Assembly (NCBI GenBank): GCA_016235125.1
Contig: JACRLZ010000002.1
Location: forward strand, 1,016,977 to 1,080,976
Direction of reading: 5' to 3'
DNA from: Sphingobacteriales bacterium
GTDB taxonomy: Bacteria; Bacteroidota; Bacteroidia; Chitinophagales; Chitinophagaceae
Length of the DNA stretch: 64,000 nucleotides
Shown: positions 25,090 through 33,950 of the stretch, piece after piece
How positions within the stretch are numbered: position 1 is the stretch's first letter
Layout of the letters: the number at the start of each line of letters is the position of its first letter
Notes under the pieces: generated by a model
Seen by the model: only the letters and a program-made list of their open reading frames with translations
Told to the model about the DNA's origin: nothing
Database searches by the model: none
Position numbers and translations under genes: made by a program

Positions 25090-26103
25090 TTAAAATAAGA
25101 TTTCCGTTGCCCCATAACCGTATTTTGGATGATGCTGATTCACAAAGTCTTTCACTTCCGTTTTACTTCTTAAGATCCGGTGTATCTCATCCCGCAGTTT
25201 GCCCTCTCCTATTCCGTGTATCACAATTAAAGAAGACTGATGATGCACTATGGCAAGCTGGTAATACTTTTCAAAAGTTCTTAATTGCAGGCTGAGTATT
25301 TCATAATTACTCATCCGGCTCCAGTCATCTGTAAGTTTTTCAATATGCAGATCAACTACTGATTGCGGCAACTCAATATGTTGTTTTGCTTCGGTTGCAT
25401 TATAAAATTTTGCACCACTTTTTAGTTTATCACTTAGTTCAATTGTTTCTTCCGGTCTTTTGTCCGGATATTTTTCAAACAGCAACTGCGAGAAGGTGGC
25501 TTTATTGTTTTCCTGCAGCTCTTTTATTTTGGCAAACAATTGCTTTGGTTTCAGTTTTACCACAGTGTCAAAATAATCTTCCTTGCTTTTGTCGGGTTTT
25601 GCAAGATGGAATTCAAATTCAAAAGAAGGGCTGTCGTTAAGGTCTTCAAAAGCTATGTCATGCAGGTAAAAATCCTCAAAGGGGTGAACTGTATTCTTAA
25701 GTTCAAAATCCGGTCTGCCAAAAAAATGAAGGGCATAAATAAAATTGTATTGCAGGCTTGTATGGTTCACCAAATGGATCTTTAACTCCTGCACAACTGT
25801 ATCTCCTGATACGTCCACATCCATTACCGGCAAAAAAGTAACCCAAACCCCGTCGGCACTTCTGTTTTGCTGTGAAGGCTTTTCTTTTCTCACATCATCC
25901 ACATATTGTTTTTCATTTTTGACGGGAAATATTTTTTTTTCAGTAAACCGCTTGAAATAAGGAAAATCTACCTGGTCCATATACACCGGAAACTGTACTC
26001 CCTGCACATCCACCAGCAGCATCTTGTCATTGATGATGTCAACCACATCCGCTTCCTCATTAGAGTGAAGGATCAAAACTTTATCGCCTACCTGGTACTT
26101 CAT
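25090..26103 (-). CDS. DUF2027 and Smr-domain protein
   Basis: 337 aa from ATG 26101-26103 (MKYQVGDKVLILHSNEEADVVDI); five upstream residues are also open. The N-terminal region resembles DUF2027 of Bacteroidota, and the C-terminal ~85 residues are an Smr domain: VVDLHIEKLTDD and IVIHGIGEGKLRDEIHRIL, the HGxGxGxLR nuclease/nucleic-acid-binding motif found in MutS2. It may act as an endonuclease on branched nucleic acids or collided ribosomes. It sits 30 nt upstream of rnpB on the same strand. Confidence 0.82.
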   Translation of the reverse strand: MKYQVGDKVLILHSNEEADVVDIINDKMLLVDVQGVQFPVYMDQVDFPYFKRFTEKKIFPVKNEKQYVDDVRKEKPSQQNRSADGVWVTFLPVMDVDVSGDTVVQELKIHLVNHTSLQYNFIYALHFFGRPDFELKNTVHPFEDFYLHDIAFEDLNDSPSFEFEFHLAKPDKSKEDYFDTVVKLKPKQLFAKIKELQENNKATFSQLLFEKYPDKRPEETIELSDKLKSGAKFYNATEAKQHIELPQSVVDLHIEKLTDDWSRMSNYEILSLQLRTFEKYYQLAIVHHQSSLIVIHGIGEGKLRDEIHRILRSKTEVKDFVNQHHPKYGYGATEILF

Positions 26104-26138
26104 GCCTCCATCCCACAAAGAGGTATTTAAGATTCATT

Positions 26139-26183
26139 AAATAAAAAGTCGCACAAAGTTACTTTAAGTAAAATGTGCGACTT
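26139..26183 (-). terminator. Rho-independent terminator of the amino-acid permease gene
   Basis: AAGTCGCACA (26146-26155) and TGTGCGACTT (26174-26183) form a perfect 10-bp stem. On the minus strand it is followed by TTTTTATTT. It lies 17 nt past the permease stop. Confidence 0.85.
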
Positions 26184-26200
26184 GTAAAAATATAATTCTT

Positions 26201-27844
26201 TTATTCCTTCTTTTTCGCCAGTTTACTATGCGTATAACTGTACAGGAAATAAATTGCAAGACCTATCACCAGCCATATCAGGAACCGCATCCACACCTTA
26301 TGTGTTTCCTGTGCCATCAGGTAAAAACAACTTATCATGCCCAATACCGGAATAATGGATAGCTTTTTCAAAAATGCCAGCACAGCCATAGTAATAGCAA
26401 TGACCCAGAAAGCTGCCATTGGCCAGGTATCCTTTGTCCAGATATCTTCTGTAAAATGAGAAGGCACTTTATAAACAATAAGTATGATTGCACCTGTCAA
26501 CAGGGCAGGATAAATAAACTGTGCATTCAAATATGGTACCTTGAATTTACTTTGGGGCCTGTCTTTTCTTTGCTGCAAAACAAGAATCCCCCCACATACC
26601 ATCACAAAAGCGAAGAGTGTCCCGATACTTGTTAATGATAATACTTCATTCAGGTTTAAGAATAATGCCGGAACTGCTACAACTATTCCGGTAAGAATAG
26701 TAGAGAAAGAGGGTGTTCCATATTTTGGGTGAATTCTTGAAAATATCTTTGGCAACAATCCATCCCGGCTCATGCTCATCCAGATCCGCGGCTGACCCAA
26801 TTGGAAAACCAGTAACACACTTGCAGTGGCAATGATGGCGCTTACAGCCACTATGCCCGAAATGAATTTCATACCATGTGCATCAAAAACCATTGCCAGT
26901 GGATCGCCTACATTCAGGGTGTTATACTTCACCATTCCGGTAAGCACCAGGGCCAGCAGCACATAGGCCACCGTACAAATGATAAGAGAGTATATCATTC
27001 CCCGGGGCAAATCCCTTTGCGGATCTTTACACTCCTCTGCCGTAGTGGAAATGGCGTCAAATCCGATATAAGCAAAGAAAACGGCAGATACTCCCTTCAT
27101 AATGCCACCAAATCCCTCGGGTGTAAAAGGCGACCAGTTATCGGGATTGATATAAAAAGAGCCCAGTACAATAACCAGGAATATCACTGCAAGTTTCAAA
27201 ATCACCATGATATTGCTTGCCGAACGGGATTCCTTTATTCCAATAAATACTATATACGTTATCAGTCCTACGATTAATAGGGCAGGAACATCCATGATTA
27301 TCCTGAATCCAGAAATCTGAGGAGCATTAGTCCAGGCTGAAATAGCTTCAGCAGTGGCGCCCGCCTTGGCCGTTACATAATCCATCGTCATCCAGTCGGG
27401 AATATGAAAACCAGCCGAATCCATCAACCGGGTGAAGTAATCGCTCCAGGAAATGGCAACAGCAATGTTTCCAATAGCATATTCCATCAGCAGATCCCAG
27501 CCTATGATCCAGGCGAAGATCTCCCCAAAAGCAACATAAGAATATGTGTAGGCGCTTCCCGAAACCGGAACGGTAGATGCAAACTCCGCATAACATAAAG
27601 CTGCAAAGCCGCAGGCAATGGCGGTAAAAACATAAAGTAAAACAACTCCGGGTCCCCCATTGGATGCAGCGGATCCGATACCACTGAAAATGCCGGCGCC
27701 TATAACAGCAGCTACACCAAAAAAAGTAAGGTCTCTTACACCCAAAACCTTTTTCAAACCCACAGAATGGCCATCATGAAGCCCGGCTTCAGCTTCTTTA
27801 AGAATATTGGGAATTGATTTTTTCCGGAAGAGTTGATTGAGCAT
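26201..27844 (-). CDS. Amino acid permease (APC superfamily, cationic amino acid transporter-like)
   Basis: A 547-aa inner-membrane transporter with 12-14 hydrophobic segments. The first helix carries the APC substrate motif GAGIFSGIGSA (about 48-58), and EFASTVPVSGSAYTYSYVAFGE and FFAYIGFDAISTTAEE are the matching conserved segments of the CAT/YfnA-like group. The protein exchanges or imports amino acids with protons. It is monocistronic, ended by the terminator at 26139-26183. Substrate range cannot be told from sequence. Confidence 0.88.
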   Translation of the reverse strand: MLNQLFRKKSIPNILKEAEAGLHDGHSVGLKKVLGVRDLTFFGVAAVIGAGIFSGIGSAASNGGPGVVLLYVFTAIACGFAALCYAEFASTVPVSGSAYTYSYVAFGEIFAWIIGWDLLMEYAIGNIAVAISWSDYFTRLMDSAGFHIPDWMTMDYVTAKAGATAEAISAWTNAPQISGFRIIMDVPALLIVGLITYIVFIGIKESRSASNIMVILKLAVIFLVIVLGSFYINPDNWSPFTPEGFGGIMKGVSAVFFAYIGFDAISTTAEECKDPQRDLPRGMIYSLIICTVAYVLLALVLTGMVKYNTLNVGDPLAMVFDAHGMKFISGIVAVSAIIATASVLLVFQLGQPRIWMSMSRDGLLPKIFSRIHPKYGTPSFSTILTGIVVAVPALFLNLNEVLSLTSIGTLFAFVMVCGGILVLQQRKDRPQSKFKVPYLNAQFIYPALLTGAIILIVYKVPSHFTEDIWTKDTWPMAAFWVIAITMAVLAFLKKLSIIPVLGMISCFYLMAQETHKVWMRFLIWLVIGLAIYFLYSYTHSKLAKKKE

Positions 27845-27976
27845 AAAAGTCGGTTTTGATTATTCAAAATAGGTAAAAAACCGGTTTATTAACGGATTTG
27901 CATCAAAACTTTTTACCCATTCCTGATATTAATCAGGTAACAGCATAATTAAAATCAGTCTAAAAAAAAACGCATA

Positions 27977-28003
27977 AGTCAAAATTTGACTCCGTAAGTC
28001 AAA
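27977..28003. promoter_or_regulatory. Triple AGTCAAA half-site cluster upstream of the 28008 gene
   Basis: AGTCAAA (27977-27983), A, TTTGACT (27985-27991), CCGTA, AGTCAAA (27997-28003). Outer and inner copies form two overlapping palindromes, ending five bases before the ATG. A repressor or activator binding site is likely. Confidence 0.5.
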
Positions 28004-28007
28004 TAAT

Positions 28008-28358
28008 ATGCAATCAACAATTCAACAGGACTACGTTCAAAGCAATGCCGGAACCCATGTTTCCAGGTGGAGGCGTTTTATTAATTGGGCTGATGGACAG
28101 GAAAAAAACCATTGGGGATGGACAGCCGGCATCCTGGTAGGTCATGGCTGCATCGCTACTATTTTCACTATGCTGGCAATTGTATTTACCGGCAATAATT
28201 TTATTTTCTGGCCTTTTGCCATTGCTGCAATGGCTGTTTGCGTTATCACTAACCTGGCTGCCATGCCAACAAAAGTTACCATTCCTGTCTTTTTTATCAG
28301 CCTGCTGGTTGATGTGGCTATTATTTTAATTTGTATAGTAAATGGGCTAACTGCTTAA
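28008..28358 (+). CDS. Small membrane protein, unknown function
   Basis: 116 aa. A soluble N-terminal segment of about 38 residues (RWRRFINWADGQEKNHWGWTA) is followed by three hydrophobic helices (about 42-60, 64-84 and 93-112). No family recognised. The gene starts directly beneath a cluster of three AGTCAAA half-sites, so it is probably regulated. It is divergent from the permease and convergent with the polyprenyl synthase gene. Confidence 0.6.
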   Translation: MQSTIQQDYVQSNAGTHVSRWRRFINWADGQEKNHWGWTAGILVGHGCIATIFTMLAIVFTGNNFIFWPFAIAAMAVCVITNLAAMPTKVTIPVFFISLLVDVAIILICIVNGLTA

Positions 28359-28373
28359 AAGCTGTGAAAAGTT

Positions 28374-29339
28374 TCAATGATCCCTTTTCACAAGGAAATG
28401 AGCCAACTCTCTGAGTGGCTCTTTTCTTTTGGATAATACAGCAATATCATCCAGATGTGAAAGGGCTTCATCAAGGTATTTATTCTGGAGTTTCAGAGCC
28501 CATCCATCTGATCTGCAATGTTTGAATAACTGAATAGTTCTTTCAACTTTATCAGCGGAATTTCCGGCAGCAATATCAAGTAATTCTTTTAATTGAGAAG
28601 CAGAAGCGGTTTCAAAAGCATGGATGAGTAAAAAAGTCTTTTTGTTGGCCAGGATATCACCTCCCATCTGCTTGCCGAATTTTTTAGGATCACCAAAGGC
28701 ATCGAGGTAGTCATCCTGAATTTGAAATGCAATACCCAGCTTTCTGCCAAACTCATAGAGCAGGTTTTGATTTCTTTCTCCTGCCCCGCCGAGTATAGCG
28801 CCTGTTTTCAGACTGGCAGCAAGAGCAACAGACGTTTTCAGTTCGATCATCTTAAGATAATCTGCAAACCCTACGGTTTCCATCTTTTCAAAATCCATAT
28901 CATATTGCTGGCCTTCGCAGACCTGCTTTGCTGTTTCGTTGAATAAATGAAGAATAGTTTGAAGATGCGTTGCATTCATTTTATTCAGGTGCTCATACGC
29001 AGTTACCAGCATTACATCTCCCGCCAGTAGTGCTGTACTTTCTCCATACTTACTATGTACAGTAGTCATTCCTCTCCGTAACGGAGCTTTGTCCATTATA
29101 TCATCATGGATAAGGGTGAAATTGTGGAATAATTCAATGGCGGTGGCAGCATGCCAGGCATCTTCGTTTATTTTGTCAAATAACTCATTTCCCATAAGGC
29201 AGAGAACCGGACGTATTCTTTTACCGCCGAGGCTTAAGAAATATTCATTCGGGTCATATAAGGATGCCGGTGCGGCGGGAAAGTGACGCTTGTTAAAGAA
29301 GGAAGCAAACTGTTCGGTTAATGATTCAAAGCTTTGCAT
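28374..29339 (-). CDS. Polyprenyl (trans-isoprenyl) diphosphate synthase
   Basis: A 321-aa protein with the first aspartate-rich motif DDIMD at 79-83 (before APLRRG) and the second DDYLD at 209-213. It condenses isopentenyl diphosphate with allylic diphosphates; products may feed quinone or carotenoid synthesis. Chain length cannot be read reliably, though FHNFTLIHDD upstream of the first motif carries a bulky Phe five residues before it, usually a sign of a shorter product. It is the last gene of a minus-strand cluster, 15 nt after rnr. Confidence 0.87.
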   Translation of the reverse strand: MQSFESLTEQFASFFNKRHFPAAPASLYDPNEYFLSLGGKRIRPVLCLMGNELFDKINEDAWHAATAIELFHNFTLIHDDIMDKAPLRRGMTTVHSKYGESTALLAGDVMLVTAYEHLNKMNATHLQTILHLFNETAKQVCEGQQYDMDFEKMETVGFADYLKMIELKTSVALAASLKTGAILGGAGERNQNLLYEFGRKLGIAFQIQDDYLDAFGDPKKFGKQMGGDILANKKTFLLIHAFETASASQLKELLDIAAGNSADKVERTIQLFKHCRSDGWALKLQNKYLDEALSHLDDIAVLSKRKEPLRELAHFLVKRDH

Positions 29340-29354
29340 GCCACAAATTAATTA

Positions 29355-31379
29355 TCATTTCTTTTTCTTACTTTTTTCTTTCGAACTTTTTTCAATACCA
29401 GCTTCTCCGGCTACCACCCACTCATAATCTAATTGTCTCTTGGTAAGATTAGCAGCCACCACTTTTATCCAGACCTTATCCCCCATCCTGAATTTCTTAC
29501 CGCTTCTTTGTCCAATAAGAGAGTAGTCAGATTCCACATGGCGAAATTCATCATACTCAAGCAAACTGTTCACACTTACAAGGCCTTCGCATTTATGTTC
29601 AACTGTTTCAACCCAAAAACCAAAACTTGCCACGCCGCTGATAACGCCTTCAAATTCCTCGCCCAGAAAATTTTTCATATACTGTACCTGCTTGTATTTA
29701 TTGGCAGCCCTTTCAGCTTCCATAGCAGCTCTTTCTCTTTCGCTGGTATGTTTGCATTTTTCTTCCAGTTTTTTATCGGGGTTAATTTTATTGGTTAATA
29801 CCTGCTCCAGTATTCTGTGTACCTGCACATCAGGATAGCGGCGAATAGGTGAGGTAAAATGGCAGTAATGTTCAAAACCCAAACCATAATGACCTACATT
29901 TTCAATTGTATATTTTGCTTTGGCCATTGTACGAATCCCTAACTGCTCCAGCACATGCTGCTCAGGTCTTCCATGAACATCCTGCAACAACTGGTTGAAT
30001 GAAGCCGCAATAGTATCAGGCGATGAAGTGTCGAACGTATGACCAAATTTTTTTGCAAAGGCAGCGAAAGGCAATAATTTTTCTTCATCCGGATCATCAT
30101 GCACCCGGTATGGAAAGGGTAAAGCCTTATTGTTGACTTTTATTTTTGAAAGATTTTCGGCCACTGTCCGGTTAGCCAACAACATAAACTCTTCTATCAG
30201 CTGATGAGATTCTTTACTCTCTTTTATCATGATTCCTATGGGGTCGCCTTTTTCATCCAGTTTAAACCTGACTTCCTGCGATGAAAAGCTGATGGCACCA
30301 TGCCGGAATCTTTTTTTTCTCATTTTTTGAGCCAGGTCATTCAGGATTAAAATCTCTTCGGCATACTGACCTGCTTTTTCTTCAATGATGGCCTGCACTT
30401 CTTCATAAGTAAAGCGATGATCTGAGTGGATGATCGTTTTACCAAGCCAATACTGTTTTATTTCTCCTTTTGGAGTGATTTGGAAAATGGAAGAAAAGGT
30501 CAGTTTGTCTTCATTGGGTCTTAAGGAGCATAAAACATTCGATATATGTTCTGGCAGCATCGGATTCACTCTGTCCGGCAAATAAACAGAGGTAGCTCTT
30601 TGATAAGCTTCTTTATCCAGGGAATTATCAGCCTCCACATAATGGCTTACATCTGCAATATGAACCCCAATTTCATAATTCCCGTTTTTCAGCTTTCTGA
30701 AAGAAATAGCATCATCAAAGTCTTTGGCATCAACCGGGTCAATAGTAAAAGTGAGGATCGAACGTATATCGTTTCTTTTCTTTATCTCCGATGCGGATAT
30801 GATCTCCGGTATTCTTGCCGCCACTTCCAGCGCCTCATCTGAAAATTGTAAAGGAAATCCTGCTTCAAGCAGAATCTCTTTCATGGCTACGTCATTAGTG
30901 TTCTCTGCTTCAAGAATACTCAGTACTTTGCCGACAGGTCGTTTCCCGTCTTTTTCCCAACTGAGCAGTTTTACCATCACACGGTCATTATCCTGAGCTC
31001 CACTTATATTTTCAAGAGGAATAAAAATATCAGGCATAGGCTTGTCCATTTCTGCAACAAAAAACGCAAAGCCCTTATTCATTTCAATATGACCGATAAA
31101 CTCTGTCCGCTTTCTTTGAAGAACCGATTCCACTACTCCCTGTTGCCTTCGGCCATGGCCGCTTTTAATGCTGATCCTGACAGTGTCACCATGCAAAGCC
31201 GTATTAAAATCGCCGGGACGAATAAGAATATCTGTTTCCAGGTCCGGCACAATAACAAAGCCCATCCCCGACCTTGTGATCTCCAGCACTCCTTTCAGCA
31301 TTTGAGGGGCATATGATTTGTGCCTTTGCTTCTTCCCGCCTTTATGGCGGGTAAGCTTCTTTGAGTTTTTTCTTCCCAT
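29355..31379 (-). CDS. rnr: Ribonuclease R
   Basis: 674 aa. A basic N-terminus and cold-shock-like domains (GKKQRHKSYAPQMLKGVLEITRSGMGFVIV) lead into the RNB catalytic domain with TIDPVDAKDFDDAISF (metal-binding aspartates), HIADVSHYV and CHFTSPIRRYPDVQVHR, then a C-terminal S1 domain (EEFEGVISGVASFGFWVE) and a lysine-rich tail. It is a 3'-5' exoribonuclease that degrades structured RNA. It follows lpxK with only 4 nt between, so the two are co-transcribed. Confidence 0.94.
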   Translation of the reverse strand: MGRKNSKKLTRHKGGKKQRHKSYAPQMLKGVLEITRSGMGFVIVPDLETDILIRPGDFNTALHGDTVRISIKSGHGRRQQGVVESVLQRKRTEFIGHIEMNKGFAFFVAEMDKPMPDIFIPLENISGAQDNDRVMVKLLSWEKDGKRPVGKVLSILEAENTNDVAMKEILLEAGFPLQFSDEALEVAARIPEIISASEIKKRNDIRSILTFTIDPVDAKDFDDAISFRKLKNGNYEIGVHIADVSHYVEADNSLDKEAYQRATSVYLPDRVNPMLPEHISNVLCSLRPNEDKLTFSSIFQITPKGEIKQYWLGKTIIHSDHRFTYEEVQAIIEEKAGQYAEEILILNDLAQKMRKKRFRHGAISFSSQEVRFKLDEKGDPIGIMIKESKESHQLIEEFMLLANRTVAENLSKIKVNNKALPFPYRVHDDPDEEKLLPFAAFAKKFGHTFDTSSPDTIAASFNQLLQDVHGRPEQHVLEQLGIRTMAKAKYTIENVGHYGLGFEHYCHFTSPIRRYPDVQVHRILEQVLTNKINPDKKLEEKCKHTSERERAAMEAERAANKYKQVQYMKNFLGEEFEGVISGVASFGFWVETVEHKCEGLVSVNSLLEYDEFRHVESDYSLIGQRSGKKFRMGDKVWIKVVAANLTKRQLDYEWVVAGEAGIEKSSKEKSKKKK

Positions 31380-31383
31380 TATT

Positions 31384-32457
31384 TTATCCCTGTCTTTTAA
31401 AATTTGTTATAAATCCAATCACCAGTTTATCAAACATTTCTCCTTCATTGAACAAGAAATGATGTCTGACCGGTATAACATATAGCGGCAATTCACATAT
31501 CTCTTTCTGAAACTTAACGAGCCGCACTGCATCCTTTTCAGTTGTCAGTATCATTTTGTTTTTTGAGTCAATGCTTTCAAATCTCTTTTTGATGTCATTC
31601 AGGTCATCGATAGTAAAAATATGATGATCCGGGTACTGCATCATGTAATATGTTTTGCTTTGCTGCTCCAGCATCATTTTCAATGGTCTCGGATTGGCAA
31701 TGCCCGTAACCAGTAATATTTCTTTTTTCTCATTCACTCCCGATGACCCGGAAGCTTTTATATGATAAGTGTCTCCATACTCAATTGCTGTAAAAAAAAT
31801 ACGTTGACCGGGCAATAGCTTAATTTCTTTTATCAGTTCCTCCTTTTCAACGGTTGTAAGGTCTGCTTTACACTTCGTAACAATTATAATATCCGCTCTT
31901 TTAGCACTTGTCTTTACGTCTCTCAGGTCGCCAGTTGGAAGAAAAAAATCTCTTGTGAACAGATTATTGTATTCCGTCAATAGAATGTTCAACCCCGCTT
32001 TGATTGCCCTGTGCTGAAATGCATCATCGAGAATGATTGCCTGCGTATCGGGTTTGTCATGCAATAATTGAGGAATCGCCTCAATCCTTTTTTCGCCAAC
32101 TGCTATCGGGACATCGGGAAATTTTAAATGAAACTGCATAGGCTCATCGCCAATTTCCAGTGCCGTGCTGTTTTCATTTGCCAATGCATAACCTTTCGTT
32201 TTTCTTTTATACCCACGACTAAGCGTAGCAACTTTAAAACGGTCTTTCAATTTTTCAACCAGGTATTCAACCATGGGTGATTTACCGGTGCCTCCTACTG
32301 ATAAATTACCAATACAAATCAGCGGAAGCCCGAATGAAGCTGATTTAAAAATATTTTGATCGTAAAGCCAGTTCCTGATCTTAATTCCAATCCAGAAAAC
32401 CAATGCGAATGGCAATAAAAGTATGCGGAACGATTTCAGAAAGAAGTTAGAGAACAT
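31384..32457 (-). CDS. lpxK: Tetraacyldisaccharide 4'-kinase
   Basis: A 357-aa membrane-associated kinase that phosphorylates the lipid A precursor disaccharide at the 4' position. An N-terminal membrane helix (FRILLLPFALVFWIGIKI) is followed by the shifted P-loop GGTGKSP at 55-61, then LSRGYKRKTKGY, GDEPMQ and ILDDAFQHRAI, all standard LpxK landmarks. It shows that the host makes lipid A. Located between rsmD and rnr in a minus-strand cluster. Confidence 0.95.
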   Translation of the reverse strand: MFSNFFLKSFRILLLPFALVFWIGIKIRNWLYDQNIFKSASFGLPLICIGNLSVGGTGKSPMVEYLVEKLKDRFKVATLSRGYKRKTKGYALANENSTALEIGDEPMQFHLKFPDVPIAVGEKRIEAIPQLLHDKPDTQAIILDDAFQHRAIKAGLNILLTEYNNLFTRDFFLPTGDLRDVKTSAKRADIIIVTKCKADLTTVEKEELIKEIKLLPGQRIFFTAIEYGDTYHIKASGSSGVNEKKEILLVTGIANPRPLKMMLEQQSKTYYMMQYPDHHIFTIDDLNDIKKRFESIDSKNKMILTTEKDAVRLVKFQKEICELPLYVIPVRHHFLFNEGEMFDKLVIGFITNFKRQG

Positions 32458-32509
32458 AAATGGTATGCAACATCAAATAAAGATTCAAAGGTAGGCAAAT
32501 ATGCAAGAG

Positions 32510-33052
32510 TCAGTGGTTCTCTATAAAAATGGAGAAAACGGTGGTGCCATAATTTCTTTCGGTGGCATAATGGGGAAATTTTTTATAGTCATTTCTCGGA
32601 GTATGTTCCAGAACAAGCCAGCCGCCTTTATTCAATAATTGCTTTTGAAAAATGAGTTCAGGCAAATCATCAATAGTTGTCAATGCATACGGGGGACCCG
32701 CAAAAATGAAATCAAACTTTTCCTGACAATTCTTAATAAACTTAAAAACATCTGACTTCACTGCTTTCAACCCGTCTATCTTTAACTCTGCTGATGTTTT
32801 TCTGATAAATTCATACATGTTTGAATCTTTTTCAACAATTGTCATATCTGCCACACCCCTTGAAGCCAGTTCGTAGCTTATGCTGCCTGTTCCGCCAAAA
32901 AGATCCAATGTTTTCAGTTTTTCAAAATCAAGATTATTTTGAAGAATATTGAACAGACCTTCTTTTGCCACATCGGTGGTAGGTCTTGTAAATGGCATTT
33001 TTGATGGCGGGTTGAATTTTCTGCCGCCATATTTTCCGGCTATGATGCGCAT
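32510..33052 (-). CDS. rsmD: 16S rRNA (guanine966-N2)-methyltransferase RsmD
   Basis: 180 aa with the RsmD start MRIIAGKYGGRKF, RPTTDVAKEGLFNIL, SAM motif LDLFGGTGSISYELASRG and VEKDSNMYEFIRK. The catalytic motif, normally (D/N)PPY, reads FAGPPY here: Gly stands in the usual acidic/amide position. The enzyme methylates G966 in the 30S subunit; the substitution may reduce or alter activity. It overlaps the preceding DUF3822 gene by 13 nt. Confidence 0.9.
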   Translation of the reverse strand: MRIIAGKYGGRKFNPPSKMPFTRPTTDVAKEGLFNILQNNLDFEKLKTLDLFGGTGSISYELASRGVADMTIVEKDSNMYEFIRKTSAELKIDGLKAVKSDVFKFIKNCQEKFDFIFAGPPYALTTIDDLPELIFQKQLLNKGGWLVLEHTPRNDYKKFPHYATERNYGTTVFSIFIENH

Positions 33053-33882
33053 CGGGCCAGGTCATTAAGTAATGTAAAAAAGTGAGCAGGATATTCTTCT
33101 CCTGAATTCCATGTAGCACTTCTTAATTCTATGTTAATGAAATACTGGTATATTTCTTTGAACAAGGCTGAATCTTTTTCGATCAGTCCTGAGAGTCTGA
33201 GTTGAACCTCCTTTTGAGAAAACAAAAACTGACCACAACACTTTAATAAATAAAAAAGCACATCCTCAGGTGTGCTATATGAATAAGATTCAGCCAGCAA
33301 CAATCGACCGTTTTTTGCTGCGAGCAAAGTAAATTCCTCCGTACCAAAGTCAACTAATAATAACCCCTTACTTCCTGCTTCGTTGATGTTTCTGATTGCG
33401 ATTGAATACCGATGCCTGAATTGTGCAGTTGGAAATTTCCTGTTGAGCCATTGTTGCAACCACGAAGGCACAGCATAAAAGTTATTCAATTGCCATTCCG
33501 GAATTAACTCTGAAACAAGATTGGAAGACACCGGCAATCCCCTTGTTGCCATAAATACAATTTCAGGTTGCTCCGGACGCTGATGAACTGATGATAAAAG
33601 AAAATTTTGTCTGAAATCATAAGCAATCAGTACCTGGTAGAATGAATCATTCAATGAAGGACAGGCTCTAAAAAAGTCAGAAAGAGAAGTTTCATCCCAT
33701 CCAGCGCATTGGCTGTATGATAACTCGTATAATTTATCCCCCGTTTTATTACTGATAGAAAAACCGGCAGTTTTTTCTCCAATCCTGAATGAAAGGATTT
33801 TTTGTACGTCACCCGGGTTCTCATTTTTAATATAGAACAGTTGTTTCAATTGATCTTGTTGAATGCTTGCAATAATAGACAA
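33040..33882 (-). CDS. DUF3822 family protein
   Basis: 280 aa, matching what I know of DUF3822: an actin-like/ASKHA-looking fold with LLLVDFGTEEFTLLAAKNGRLLLAESYSYSTPEDVLFYLLKCC. This group is a frequent upstream neighbour of rsmD in Bacteroidota. Function unknown. The 3' end overlaps the rsmD start by 13 nt, so the genes are coupled. It leads the cluster DUF3822-rsmD-lpxK-rnr-polyprenyl synthase. Confidence 0.82.
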   Translation of the reverse strand: MSIIASIQQDQLKQLFYIKNENPGDVQKILSFRIGEKTAGFSISNKTGDKLYELSYSQCAGWDETSLSDFFRACPSLNDSFYQVLIAYDFRQNFLLSSVHQRPEQPEIVFMATRGLPVSSNLVSELIPEWQLNNFYAVPSWLQQWLNRKFPTAQFRHRYSIAIRNINEAGSKGLLLVDFGTEEFTLLAAKNGRLLLAESYSYSTPEDVLFYLLKCCGQFLFSQKEVQLRLSGLIEKDSALFKEIYQYFINIELRSATWNSGEEYPAHFFTLLNDLARCAS

Positions 33883-33950
33883 AAATTTTCTACTACGCTA
33901 ATGGATAGCTATGTAGCACACAGTAAATATCGTAGGTTTGCCAGCTTTGT

